Shown here piece after piece: positions 56,791 through 64,000 of a stretch of DNA of 64,000 nucleotides. Each line of letters starts with the position of its first letter. Within the stretch, counting starts at the first letter, position 1. The stretch covers positions 1 to 64,000 of the forward strand of contig CALLMH010000001.1 in NCBI GenBank assembly GCA_938007965.1. Direction: 5' to 3'. The notes under the pieces were generated by a model. It was not told where the DNA came from, made no database searches, and worked only from the letters and a program-made list of their open reading frames with translations. The position numbers and the translations under genes were made by a program. Origin of the DNA: an uncultured Saprospiraceae bacterium (GTDB taxonomy: Bacteria; Bacteroidota; Bacteroidia; Chitinophagales; Saprospiraceae).

Positions 56791-56813
56791 GGCCATCTCG
56801 TAGTGAGACAGCC
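56791..56813 (-). terminator. Possible terminator of the nqr operon within the IS right end
   Basis: A 9-bp arm pair (GGCTGTCTC with GAGATGGCC on the minus strand, two mismatches, five-base loop) is followed on the minus strand by six T (56785-56790). It lies 45 bases past the nqrF stop and overlaps the right inverted repeat of the IS remnant. Confidence 0.5.
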
Positions 56814-56858
56814 TTTTTTATATTTTGTACTTCAATGAAGAAAGACTACAAACTTTTT

Positions 56859-58208
56859 CTATCCACCGAAATCATCAAAGGCAACGTTTTCCTCAGGAAT
56901 ACCCCATTCATCAGCCATTTTTATAACAGACTGATTCATCATCGGAGGTCCACAGAAGTAAAGCTCTAATTCCTCTGGTGCTTCATGTTTACTTAGAAAT
57001 TCATCAATTACTACGTTGTGTACATATCCTTTGAATCCATCATTATTAGGATCATCAAGATTTTCTTTTAATGTCCAATTGTCTTCTGGAAGTGGATTAT
57101 CTAGTGCTATCGCAAATCTGAAATTCGGGAATTCTTTCTCTATTTGTCTGAATTCTTCGACATAAAATAGTTCTTGCCTAGTTCTACCACCGTAGAAGAA
57201 TGTCACTTTTCTTCCAGTCTTTAGGGTGTGAAATAAGTGATACAAGTGCGATCTCATTGGTGCCATTCCTGCACCACCTCCTACGTATAGCATTTCATTT
57301 TGTGTAGGCTTGATGAAGAACTCTCCATAAGGTCCTGATATAGTCACTTTATCACCTGGCTTACATCCAAATACGTAAGAAGAACAGATACCAGGATTGA
57401 TATCTTCATATCCTTCCCATTTTCTTGATCCATCAGGATTCTTACCCCATTTGAATGGCGGTGTAGCGATTCTGATCGTTAATGACACAATATTCCCTTC
57501 TGCAGGGTGATTTGACATTGAGTAAGCTCTGAATACTTCCTCGTCATTTTTCATCGTCAGATCAAACATCTTGAATTTCTCCCAATCCTTCTGAAATTTG
57601 TCTGGAGAATCATGGTACTTCGGATGTGCTGTGATATCCATGTCTTTATAATCGACAGTTATCTCTGGCACATCTACTTGAATATATCCACCCGCTTCGA
57701 AATCTAAAGTTTCGCCTTCAGGTAATTTTACTATGAATTCTTTAATAAAGGTGGCTACGTTGTAGTTTGATACAACTTCACACTCCCATTTCTTGATACC
57801 AAATATTTCTTCAGGAATACTAATATCCATATCCTGTCTTACTTTCACTTGACAGGCTAGTCTCTTTCCCTCAGCGGCTTCTTTACGAGACATGTGATCC
57901 ATCTCAGTAGGCAGTATGTCCCCACCACCATCGTGTACATGGCACTCACACATCGCACAAGTTCCACCACCACCACAAGCAGAAGGCAAGAAGATATTTT
58001 TTTCAGACAATGCAGACAATAAGGTAGAACCTGGTTGCACGATCATAGGATTTTCCTTATCACCATTTACAATAATCTTTACATCACCTTGAGGTATCAG
58101 TTGCTTTCTAGCATAGATCAACATTGATGACAATAATAAAATCACACCACAGAACACTAAGAGTGCCCATGTAATGGTCATGACTGAAAGTAGTGTTATC
58201 ATTAACAT
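56859..58208 (-). CDS. nqrF: Na+-translocating NADH:quinone reductase subunit F
   Basis: 449 residues, larger than the usual 407-410. An N-terminal membrane helix (about 10-33) is followed by a [2Fe-2S] ferredoxin domain (LPSACGGGGTCAMCECHV, with a further Cys in RLACQVKV), an FAD-binding domain (FRAYSMSNHP) and an NADH-binding domain (MLYVGGGAGMAPMRSHL, FYGGRTRQELFY, YFCGPPMMN). It takes electrons from NADH and passes them through FAD and Fe-S to the other subunits. It is the last gene of the operon. The extra length lies mostly in loops of the FAD domain (DITAHPKYHDSPDKFQKDW). Confidence 0.96.
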   Translation of the reverse strand: MLMITLLSVMTITWALLVFCGVILLLSSMLIYARKQLIPQGDVKIIVNGDKENPMIVQPGSTLLSALSEKNIFLPSACGGGGTCAMCECHVHDGGGDILPTEMDHMSRKEAAEGKRLACQVKVRQDMDISIPEEIFGIKKWECEVVSNYNVATFIKEFIVKLPEGETLDFEAGGYIQVDVPEITVDYKDMDITAHPKYHDSPDKFQKDWEKFKMFDLTMKNDEEVFRAYSMSNHPAEGNIVSLTIRIATPPFKWGKNPDGSRKWEGYEDINPGICSSYVFGCKPGDKVTISGPYGEFFIKPTQNEMLYVGGGAGMAPMRSHLYHLFHTLKTGRKVTFFYGGRTRQELFYVEEFRQIEKEFPNFRFAIALDNPLPEDNWTLKENLDDPNNDGFKGYVHNVVIDEFLSKHEAPEELELYFCGPPMMNQSVIKMADEWGIPEENVAFDDFGG

Positions 58209-58274
58209 GTTTTTATGTTTATGTTTTATTTTTTAGACAAGCTAGGACTATACCTAGTTGACATTTTTTTCTTC

Positions 58275-58877
58275 TTAAAATGCTGCAGGATCAATTCCCA
58301 TCAAACTCATAAAAGCAAGTCCCATAAGACCTGTGAGCATGAATGCCATACCAAGTCCTCTCAAAGCAGGTGGCACTTGGCTATATTTGATCTTTTCTCT
58401 GATGGCAGCAATCGCAATAATCGCTAGAAACCATCCAAATCCCCCTCCTAAACCAAACGCCACTGACTCAGAAAAGTTGTACTCCTTTGACACCATAAAT
58501 AATGACCCTCCTAAGATGGCACAGTTTACAGTAATCAAGGGCAAGAAAATTCCTAATGAATTATATAAAGATGGAGAAAACTTCTCTACTATCATCTCTA
58601 CCAATTGTACCATAGATGCAATTACTGCAATAAATAGTATCAATCTCAAGAATGTCAAATCTGTACTAAAAATACCAGATTCCGATAACAATACAGAATT
58701 GATAACCCAATTGATAGGCATCGTAATACCCAATACGAATATTACCGCCAATCCTAATCCAAATGCAGTCTTCACAGTCTTAGATACCGCTAAGTAAGAA
58801 CACATCCCTAGGAAGTATGACAAAGCCAAATTCTCGATAAACGCTGACTTTATGAATATATTTAATAAATCTCCCAT
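58275..58877 (-). CDS. nqrE: Na+-translocating NADH:quinone reductase subunit E
   Basis: 200 residues, six hydrophobic helices, the normal size. Family stretches are [17 protein letters not shown] (with a conserved Cys thought to share an intramembrane Fe-S centre with NqrD), [16 protein letters not shown] and [17 protein letters not shown]. It is an integral inner-membrane subunit. It lies 66 bases before nqrF and 54 after nqrD. Confidence 0.96.
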   Translation of the reverse strand: MGDLLNIFIKSAFIENLALSYFLGMCSYLAVSKTVKTAFGLGLAVIFVLGITMPINWVINSVLLSESGIFSTDLTFLRLILFIAVIASMVQLVEMIVEKFSPSLYNSLGIFLPLITVNCAILGGSLFMVSKEYNFSESVAFGLGGGFGWFLAIIAIAAIREKIKYSQVPPALRGLGMAFMLTGLMGLAFMSLMGIDPAAF

Positions 58878-58931
58878 TTTATATTTATTTATAATTACTG
58901 TGCGAAACAGATCTAATTTTCAGTTTACTAA

Positions 58932-59627
58932 TTACGATACGTCTACTAGTGAAGGATTCCATGCTCTGTGTGCCCATATTATTGCACCGATTACAAACAT
59001 GGCCGATGGAAACAATACCATCAAGTTATTATTAGCGTACCATCCTAATCCCCATGTAGTAGTTGTATCTATAAGGAATTCTGAGGTGTTGCCTATTATT
59101 TTAGTGCCGAATAGTTCTCCCTTACCGAATAACTCTCTTACGAATGCTACCATCAATAATATGATACCGTAACCAATTCCATTACCTATACCATCTAACA
59201 TAGATTTGTACGGATCATTTGCCATAGCGAATGCCTCCAAACGTCCCATAACGATACAGTTCGTAATTATCAAACCAATGAATACTGATAATTGCTTATA
59301 ACTATCAAATGCCACAGCTTTTAGTGTAAGTTCAACTATAGTCACTAGTGTCGCAATGATGATTAATTGTACAATCATTCTCACAGCTTTTGGGATAGAA
59401 TTTCTCAATGCTGATGTGATCACATTAGCAAACATGGTTACGAATACAACCGCGATTGCCATAACTAATGCATTCTTCATACCCGTTGTTACTGCAAGTG
59501 CAGAACAGATACCGAGTACTTGTACAGTTACCGGATTATTACTATCTAATGGATCTGTAAGTAATTTCTTTTCAGCTTTTCCGAATCCTATTGTGGATTG
59601 TTTTGCTGCTACTTTTGCCTCTGCCAT
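58932..59627 (-). CDS. nqrD: Na+-translocating NADH:quinone reductase subunit D
   Basis: 231 residues, about 20 longer than the common 210 because of a polar N-terminal stretch (MAEAKVAAKQSTIGFGKAEK). Six membrane helices follow, with VQVLGICSALAVTT (conserved Cys of the Fe-S centre) and FIGLIITNCIVMGRLEAFAM. It is a homologue of NqrE and RnfE in the inner membrane. The start at 59627 is kept because no better ATG precedes the first helix. Confidence 0.95.
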   Translation of the reverse strand: MAEAKVAAKQSTIGFGKAEKKLLTDPLDSNNPVTVQVLGICSALAVTTGMKNALVMAIAVVFVTMFANVITSALRNSIPKAVRMIVQLIIIATLVTIVELTLKAVAFDSYKQLSVFIGLIITNCIVMGRLEAFAMANDPYKSMLDGIGNGIGYGIILLMVAFVRELFGKGELFGTKIIGNTSEFLIDTTTTWGLGWYANNNLMVLFPSAMFVIGAIIWAHRAWNPSLVDVS

Positions 59628-59694
59628 TTTAATCTATTATTATTTTTTTACAATGAGGTTTAACCTCTACTATTTCAAATTCAATAAAAACTGA

Positions 59695-60438
59695 TTAGCT
59701 TTTAGCCATTTTCATGATCGGCTGGTAATATTTCAGTCCTCTGCTCATCATCTCTCCTACTCCATCAGCTGTAATTGTAGCTCCAGATATACCATCTACT
59801 TGCCAGTTTGGATCTCTTGCACCACCTTTCATGACAGCTATTCCTGTGTAGTTACCGTCCGGACCAATTATAGTTTTACCGATAAATTGTCTTTTCCAAG
59901 CTGCATTATCTTTTATCTCGGCGCCTAGACCAGGTGTTTCCGCTTTGTGATCGAAATCCACACCCGCTATTGTTCTACCGTCTTTCTCAAAAGCGATATT
60001 TCCCCAGATAACATCCCATAGACCTTTTCCTTGTACTGATAGGATTGTGAATTCATTCTTATCATCCTTATATCTATACATCGGTAGGATTCTTTCTGAC
60101 TCAGGCTTCTTAGCTTCTTTATTAATGTCTACATTCTCTGCCAACCCGCCTTTGTAACCTGCAGATTCTACTTGTTCGGGAGTCAAGAGATTCCCTTTCA
60201 TATCGTACACTTCCTGCTTTATGCTTGAGTCAAAAATCTCTTGCACTTCTGCATCTTTCAATGTACTTGCTTCGATTCCTAGTTTATTTTGTACAGCGGC
60301 TAGTATTGCTTTTTTAGCATATACCGCTTCATTATTATCGTGTACTCCTTTTAATCCAGTATACATCAAAGACAAAACTAAGGCTACTAGAGCTGTCATG
60401 ATGAATACGAATCTAAATATTTGACTTGTACTATGCAT
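59695..60438 (-). CDS. nqrC: Na+-translocating NADH:quinone reductase subunit C
   Basis: 247 residues. One N-terminal membrane helix (about 8-28) is followed by a periplasmic FMN-binding domain. The SGATITADG motif near the C-terminus holds the Thr that carries covalent FMN through a phosphoester bond. FSPDGVD-like stretches (TIAGVDFDHKAETPGLGAEI) are typical. An ApbE flavin transferase is needed for FMN attachment and is not in the window. The gene starts within the last eight bases of nqrB (ATGCATAG). Confidence 0.96.
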   Translation of the reverse strand: MHSTSQIFRFVFIMTALVALVLSLMYTGLKGVHDNNEAVYAKKAILAAVQNKLGIEASTLKDAEVQEIFDSSIKQEVYDMKGNLLTPEQVESAGYKGGLAENVDINKEAKKPESERILPMYRYKDDKNEFTILSVQGKGLWDVIWGNIAFEKDGRTIAGVDFDHKAETPGLGAEIKDNAAWKRQFIGKTIIGPDGNYTGIAVMKGGARDPNWQVDGISGATITADGVGEMMSRGLKYYQPIMKMAKS

Positions 60439-61681
60439 GTTTCATTCTTTTTGACATGTTAGCTTCTAACACGTAGTGATCAATTAATGGTGCAAACGTA
60501 TTCATAAATAATATTGCCAACATCCATCCTTCAGGATATGCTGGATTTAATACTCTTACTAACATTCCTATCATACCAATCATGAAGCCATATATCCACT
60601 TACCCGTGTTAGTTCCAGATGCCGTCACAGGATCTGTAGCCATGAATGCCATTGCAAACAAGAATGAACCCATGAATATCTGCCCATGAACAGGAACTTC
60701 CATAAATGGAGTAGCGCCCCAAGCATTTAACAACAATGTCATAATGATGCCTCCGATAAGCATACTTAGCATGATTCTCCAACTTGCAACTTTTGTGATT
60801 ACTAGGAATAATGCACCTCCGATAATAAGTGGTTTACATGACTCACCTATTGACCCAGGTATAGTACCCCAAAACATCTGTGAGGTAGAGAATGTATCTG
60901 TTACATTTTCCCATCCGCCTTGATATGCTAATGCTAATGGAGTAGCGCCACTATATCCATCTACTATATGTGTGGATGCTTCTTGGAAAGTGGCAATATC
61001 CATAAACTCGAATAGGCTATTGAATAATCCGTGGGCAAATGTATATGAAGCCTGAGTTCCTTCAGCTAATGTGTTGTACCCAGAAACCCATACCTCGTCT
61101 CCCGCTATCGTAGTAGGATAAGCAAAGAATACAAATACCCTAGCCAATAATGCTACGTTCCAGATATTCATCCCTGTACCACCGAATGCTTCCTTACCTA
61201 TGATTACAGCAAATGCTACTGCTACTGCCAATATCCATAATGGAATATCTGGTGGCATAATCAGCGGAATTAATGCTCCTGAAACTAGAAATCCCTCTTC
61301 AATTGCATGGCCTTTCTTAGCAGCAAACCAGAATTCTATTCCCAATCCAACGATGTGTGTTACGACAAATATAGGTAGCATTTGTATTAATCCATGAACC
61401 AATTTCAAGTGAAAACCTTCTATGAATCCCATGTATTGGCCTGATGCTACGAAATGCTGATGTCCTATGTTATATGTACCAAATAAATAACACAATTGCA
61501 TTGCTAAAACGACATGAACCATCAATCTCTTGAGGTCCATTCCGTCTCTCATATGTACACCACCTTTAGTGACAGTATTAGGAGCGTAAGCAAATGTGAA
61601 GAAACCATCGTATAGTGTGTGTAAAAATGGACTTTTCTTCTTGTCCGGCTCTATTTTCTTTAATAAATCTACTAAACCCAT
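60431..61681 (-). CDS. nqrB: Na+-translocating NADH:quinone reductase subunit B
   Basis: 416 residues with about ten membrane helices. The largest membrane subunit, it carries a covalent FMN on the Thr of DGYSGATPLAL and takes part in sodium transfer. Other marks are FGGTGMNIWNVALLAR and the end stretch FAMAFMATDPVTASGTNTGKW. The N-terminal part (GVHMRDGMDLKRLMVHVV) is cytoplasmic. It overlaps nqrC by eight bases, evidence of tight translational coupling. Confidence 0.97.
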   Translation of the reverse strand: MGLVDLLKKIEPDKKKSPFLHTLYDGFFTFAYAPNTVTKGGVHMRDGMDLKRLMVHVVLAMQLCYLFGTYNIGHQHFVASGQYMGFIEGFHLKLVHGLIQMLPIFVVTHIVGLGIEFWFAAKKGHAIEEGFLVSGALIPLIMPPDIPLWILAVAVAFAVIIGKEAFGGTGMNIWNVALLARVFVFFAYPTTIAGDEVWVSGYNTLAEGTQASYTFAHGLFNSLFEFMDIATFQEASTHIVDGYSGATPLALAYQGGWENVTDTFSTSQMFWGTIPGSIGESCKPLIIGGALFLVITKVASWRIMLSMLIGGIIMTLLLNAWGATPFMEVPVHGQIFMGSFLFAMAFMATDPVTASGTNTGKWIYGFMIGMIGMLVRVLNPAYPEGWMLAILFMNTFAPLIDHYVLEANMSKRMKHA

Positions 61682-61737
61682 TTATCTAAATTTATAGTGG
61701 TAATCCACCTTTGATTTTTCTTAATTATAAATAGTTA

Positions 61738-63369
61738 CTATGCTTGCGTTCTCATCATATCGAGTCCCTCTCTGAGGATACTCTGCAATGGCATCTTGGA
61801 AGTGCATACAAATTCACACACTGCAAGATCTTCCTCTGATAATTCATTGATACCTAATCCTTCCATCCTTTCGAAATCGCCAGCCATGATAGCTTTCATC
61901 AAATGCTGAGGATATATATCCATCGGCAATACTGATTCATATTGTCCAGAAACTACGAATGCTCTTTTTTCACCGTGAGTATTAGTCTCTCCCTCAAATT
62001 TAAAATTAGGATACAAGAAATTAGGGAATGTACCAGAAATACTTGGTCTAGGTGTTATAGGTAGCAACCATCCAAATGCTTCGTAGTCATCACCTTCTCT
62101 AATAACAGATATCTGAGTATCGTCAAAACCTAAGAATTCATCTTCTGTTGTTTGTTTTCCTGTCAATACATCACCTGCTATAATCCTTAGCTTTTCATCA
62201 CTTAAGTTTCCAGATACTAAATCGCCTATGTTTGCTCCTTGATAGGTTTTTATGATTGATGGATTTTTTACTTGTGCACCTGCAAGAGATATTACTCTAG
62301 ACACATCATATCTTCCTTCTGTAAATAGCTTACCGATCGTGATTACATCCTGCACATCAAGTGTCCATACTACATCGCTACCTTTTATAGGGGCTGTGTT
62401 ATGAATTTGAACTCCAACATTTCCAGCGGGGTGTTTTCCAGCGAAATAATTCTTCTTTACTCCTTTAGCTAATTTGAAACCATCAGCGGGCTCTCCACCT
62501 CTACCGTCTAATCCTAAATGTACTGAACCGTCAGTCATCATATTAAGGGCATCTAGACCTTTTTGAAATGCGACCTCATTACCTTCTATTAATAATCTGT
62601 AATCTAGAGCTAAGGGTGCAGTACTGAACGTTGATATAAATATATCTCTTGGGATTACATCCTCATCCGCTACAATGTCAAATGGTCTTTGATTGAACAT
62701 CGCCCAAACTCCATTTTCTAAAAAGAAGTTTTTTAAAGTATCTCTATCCGTATTCGACAGATCAGGAGCTGTAATCTCTTTATATGAAACCTCTTTATCC
62801 GCTAGAATGATGACTTCGGCTATAGCTCGTTTAGCACCTCTCTTTACTTCTACTATCTCTCCACTTACAGGAGATACATACATTATGTTAGGCCTTTTCT
62901 TATCGAAAAATATTACATCACCCGCTTTTACTTCATCACCTGCAGCAACCACTACTTTAGGTATCGGCGACATACCTATGAAGTCAGTAGGTCGCAATGC
63001 ATATCTATTTGTATGTACTTCTTTTATTTCACCGGTAGCTTCTCCAGCCAATTTCAAATCAAATCCTTTTGAGAAAGAATGAAAACTTTCCCCATTACCA
63101 ACAAAATTTGGCGCCTTCTGAGAAAATATGCTTGATACTTTAGGAAAAATACCTAGATCATTTTTATTCGTATCTACGCCCATTTTTTTTCCTTCGATCT
63201 GTATCAAATTGTCCGCAAGAGTCAAAACAGCAAAGACTAGTAAAAGAAGGCCGACACCGATCAGACCATATATTAAATAACTAGAACCACTGCCTGATTG
63301 GGCATAAGAAAATTGAGAAAGAAAAACTAGCGAAAAAACGATTGGGAATTTGCGTCTTGCTATATTCAT
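61738..63369 (-). CDS. nqrA: NADH:quinone reductase subunit A with N-terminal signal-peptide and membrane extension
   Basis: 543 residues, about 95 more than the usual 447. The standard NqrA body begins near residue 99 with KGFDLKLAGEA and contains PTDFIGMSPIPKVVVAAGDEV, an HPAGNVGVQIHNTAPI stretch and the C-terminal VCEFVCTSKMPLQSILREGLD. The extra part starts with a signal-peptide-like run (MNIARRKFPIVFSLVFLSQF, SYAQ), then a membrane helix (about 30-52, LIYGLIGVGLLLLVFAVLTL) and a short polar linker. NqrA is normally peripheral on the cytoplasmic side, so this form would be tethered to the membrane. A shorter start within the body is not supported by an in-frame ATG at the usual place. It is the first gene of nqrABCDEF, with a -7 box 82 bases upstream. 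Confidence 0.93.
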   Translation of the reverse strand: MNIARRKFPIVFSLVFLSQFSYAQSGSGSSYLIYGLIGVGLLLLVFAVLTLADNLIQIEGKKMGVDTNKNDLGIFPKVSSIFSQKAPNFVGNGESFHSFSKGFDLKLAGEATGEIKEVHTNRYALRPTDFIGMSPIPKVVVAAGDEVKAGDVIFFDKKRPNIMYVSPVSGEIVEVKRGAKRAIAEVIILADKEVSYKEITAPDLSNTDRDTLKNFFLENGVWAMFNQRPFDIVADEDVIPRDIFISTFSTAPLALDYRLLIEGNEVAFQKGLDALNMMTDGSVHLGLDGRGGEPADGFKLAKGVKKNYFAGKHPAGNVGVQIHNTAPIKGSDVVWTLDVQDVITIGKLFTEGRYDVSRVISLAGAQVKNPSIIKTYQGANIGDLVSGNLSDEKLRIIAGDVLTGKQTTEDEFLGFDDTQISVIREGDDYEAFGWLLPITPRPSISGTFPNFLYPNFKFEGETNTHGEKRAFVVSGQYESVLPMDIYPQHLMKAIMAGDFERMEGLGINELSEEDLAVCEFVCTSKMPLQSILREGLDMMRTQA

Positions 63370-63670
63370 AATGTATTTTGTGTTACTCAGGCCTAAAAAA
63401 AATGATAATAATATATTATACTATTTTATCCTATGTTGTCAATTTCGGCACAAAGATATTAAAGCTTTGTCAATTTTTAGGTACAACGCTTTGCAAAATG
63501 TTTTGGTTTATTATTTAGATCATTTCTAAATAATATAGCATAAATTTAGATACAACCAAGATGATATCATATATCTTTATACTGCCCCGACTTTCAGCAA
63601 CCTAAAACTTATAATCTAAAGGTTTGCAATTTTTTGCGCGTATTCACTAGCGTAATGATACCCGATGTAG
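63370..63670. other. Intergenic region upstream of the nqr operon
   Basis: 301 AT-rich bases between the hydrolase gene and nqrA. It holds the nqr promoter box. No hairpin with a T-run was seen after the hydrolase stop. Confidence 0.4.
63451..63458 (-). promoter_or_regulatory. -7 promoter box of the nqr operon
   Basis: The minus strand reads TATCTTTG, an exact TAnnTTTG match. The leader to the nqrA ATG would be about 75 bases. A standard-spaced -33 TTTG box was not found. Confidence 0.45.
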
Positions 63671-64000
63671 TTATTGGTTCATCAATATACTTTCGATAAC
63701 ATCTCGATCTATACTATGGTTGCCCTTGTATTTTACAATATGTATATCTAGACCAGACCTATCTATTATCATTTCCAGCATTTCTATTCTGTCGTTCGAA
63801 AGGTATTCATCTTTAGTACCAAAAACAAATACAAGACGTCTACCCTTTACGTAATCAGCTAACTCGCTCAAATTTATATCTTCAGGAATCCAACCAGCAT
63901 AATTGATAAATAGATCAAAATCTGGTCGTTGATCATGAATCCATCTCCACATCGTAGTGCCTCCTTGAGAAAAACCGAGTAAGACTTTTGTTGATTCTTT
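63671..64000 (-). CDS. Alpha/beta hydrolase, C-terminal part (gene continues past the window)
   Basis: The frame is open from its stop at 63671 to the window edge (109 residues seen). Near the edge it reads KVLLGFSQGGTTMWRW, where GFSQG is the nucleophile elbow with the catalytic Ser. LVFVFGTKDEYL holds the acid (Asp) and KGNHSID the catalytic His. The spacing and short length resemble the phospholipase/carboxylesterase and serine-esterase groups. The N-terminal half, including the oxyanion loop, lies outside. Substrate unknown. Confidence 0.8.
   Translation of the reverse strand, partial: KESTKVLLGFSQGGTTMWRWIHDQRPDFDLFINYAGWIPEDINLSELADYVKGRRLVFVFGTKDEYLSNDRIEMLEMIIDRSGLDIHIVKYKGNHSIDRDVIESILMNQ

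Larger units (their letters stand above)
56096..56813 (+). mobile_element. Degenerate IS1182-type insertion sequence
   Basis: A 10-bp inverted repeat (GGCTGTCTCA at 56096-56105, TGAGACAGCC at 56804-56813) encloses a broken transposase gene. The arms extend imperfectly into T-rich edges, as in IS1182-family ends. At about 720 bases the element is less than half the usual IS1182 length (about 1.6-1.9 kb), so the middle and C-terminal part of the transposase have been deleted. It lies between the convergent acnA and nqrF genes without harming either. No certain target duplication can be read. Confidence 0.8.

Overview
The window comes from a chromosome of an AT-rich member of the Bacteroidota. 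Three kinds of evidence point there. Several large secreted proteins end in type IX secretion (T9SS) sorting domains of type A or of the gliding-associated (CHU_C, type B) kind. There is a PorP/SprF-type outer-membrane protein and a sigma/FecR/TonB-receptor trio. Many genes are preceded by the Bacteroidota -7 promoter box TAnnTTTG. The giant adhesin-like proteins and the Na+-translocating NADH:quinone reductase suggest an aquatic, probably marine, surface-associated organism, perhaps of the Saprospiria or a related class. That lineage guess is an inference. No rRNA, tRNA or CRISPR array was seen.

Layout. 1-5 kb: the N-terminal end of corA, a small membrane protein, typA and a DEAD-box RNA helicase, all on the minus strand. 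5-8.5 kb: a T9SS-exported endonuclease I, rlmI, and a small beta-barrel protein. 8.8-16.9 kb: a minus-strand operon of a PorP/SprF-like protein, an OmpA/PD40/TPR protein and a 1,490-residue PKD/CHU_C protein, which looks like a surface adhesin unit. 17-28.5 kb: metabolic and envelope genes (CoA-transferase, uridine kinase, nucleoside transporter, TrmH-like methyltransferase, BamA/TamA-like protein, fused glycosyltransferase, dapF, pruA, coaD). 28.6-32.5 kb: two thioredoxin-fold genes divergent from a trio of two MbnP-like lipoproteins and a MauG/MbnH-like di-haem peroxidase. 32.5-37.9 kb: a GH113-like lipoprotein, then a TonB receptor, FecR anti-sigma factor and ECF sigma factor. 38-43.6 kb: cspA, a GH109-like oxidoreductase-fold enzyme, ppk2, an S4 protein, sucC and an SDR. 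43.6-53.3 kb: three large secreted repeat proteins plus a DUF92 membrane protein. 53.8-63.4 kb: acnA, an IS1182-type remnant, and the complete nqrABCDEF operon. The window ends inside an alpha/beta hydrolase.

The genes form several working groups. Central metabolism is represented by aconitase, succinyl-CoA ligase beta subunit, proline catabolism and the Nqr sodium pump. The surface is served by the T9SS cargo proteins and the SprF/OmpA/adhesin operon. The FecI/FecR/FecA-like set is a cell-surface signalling system with an unknown ligand. The MbnP/MbnP/MbnH-like trio is the most promising candidate for an under-described system: a di-haem enzyme likely to modify two lipoprotein partners. A second unusual point is NqrA, which carries a signal-peptide-like segment and a membrane span that the usual soluble NqrA lacks.
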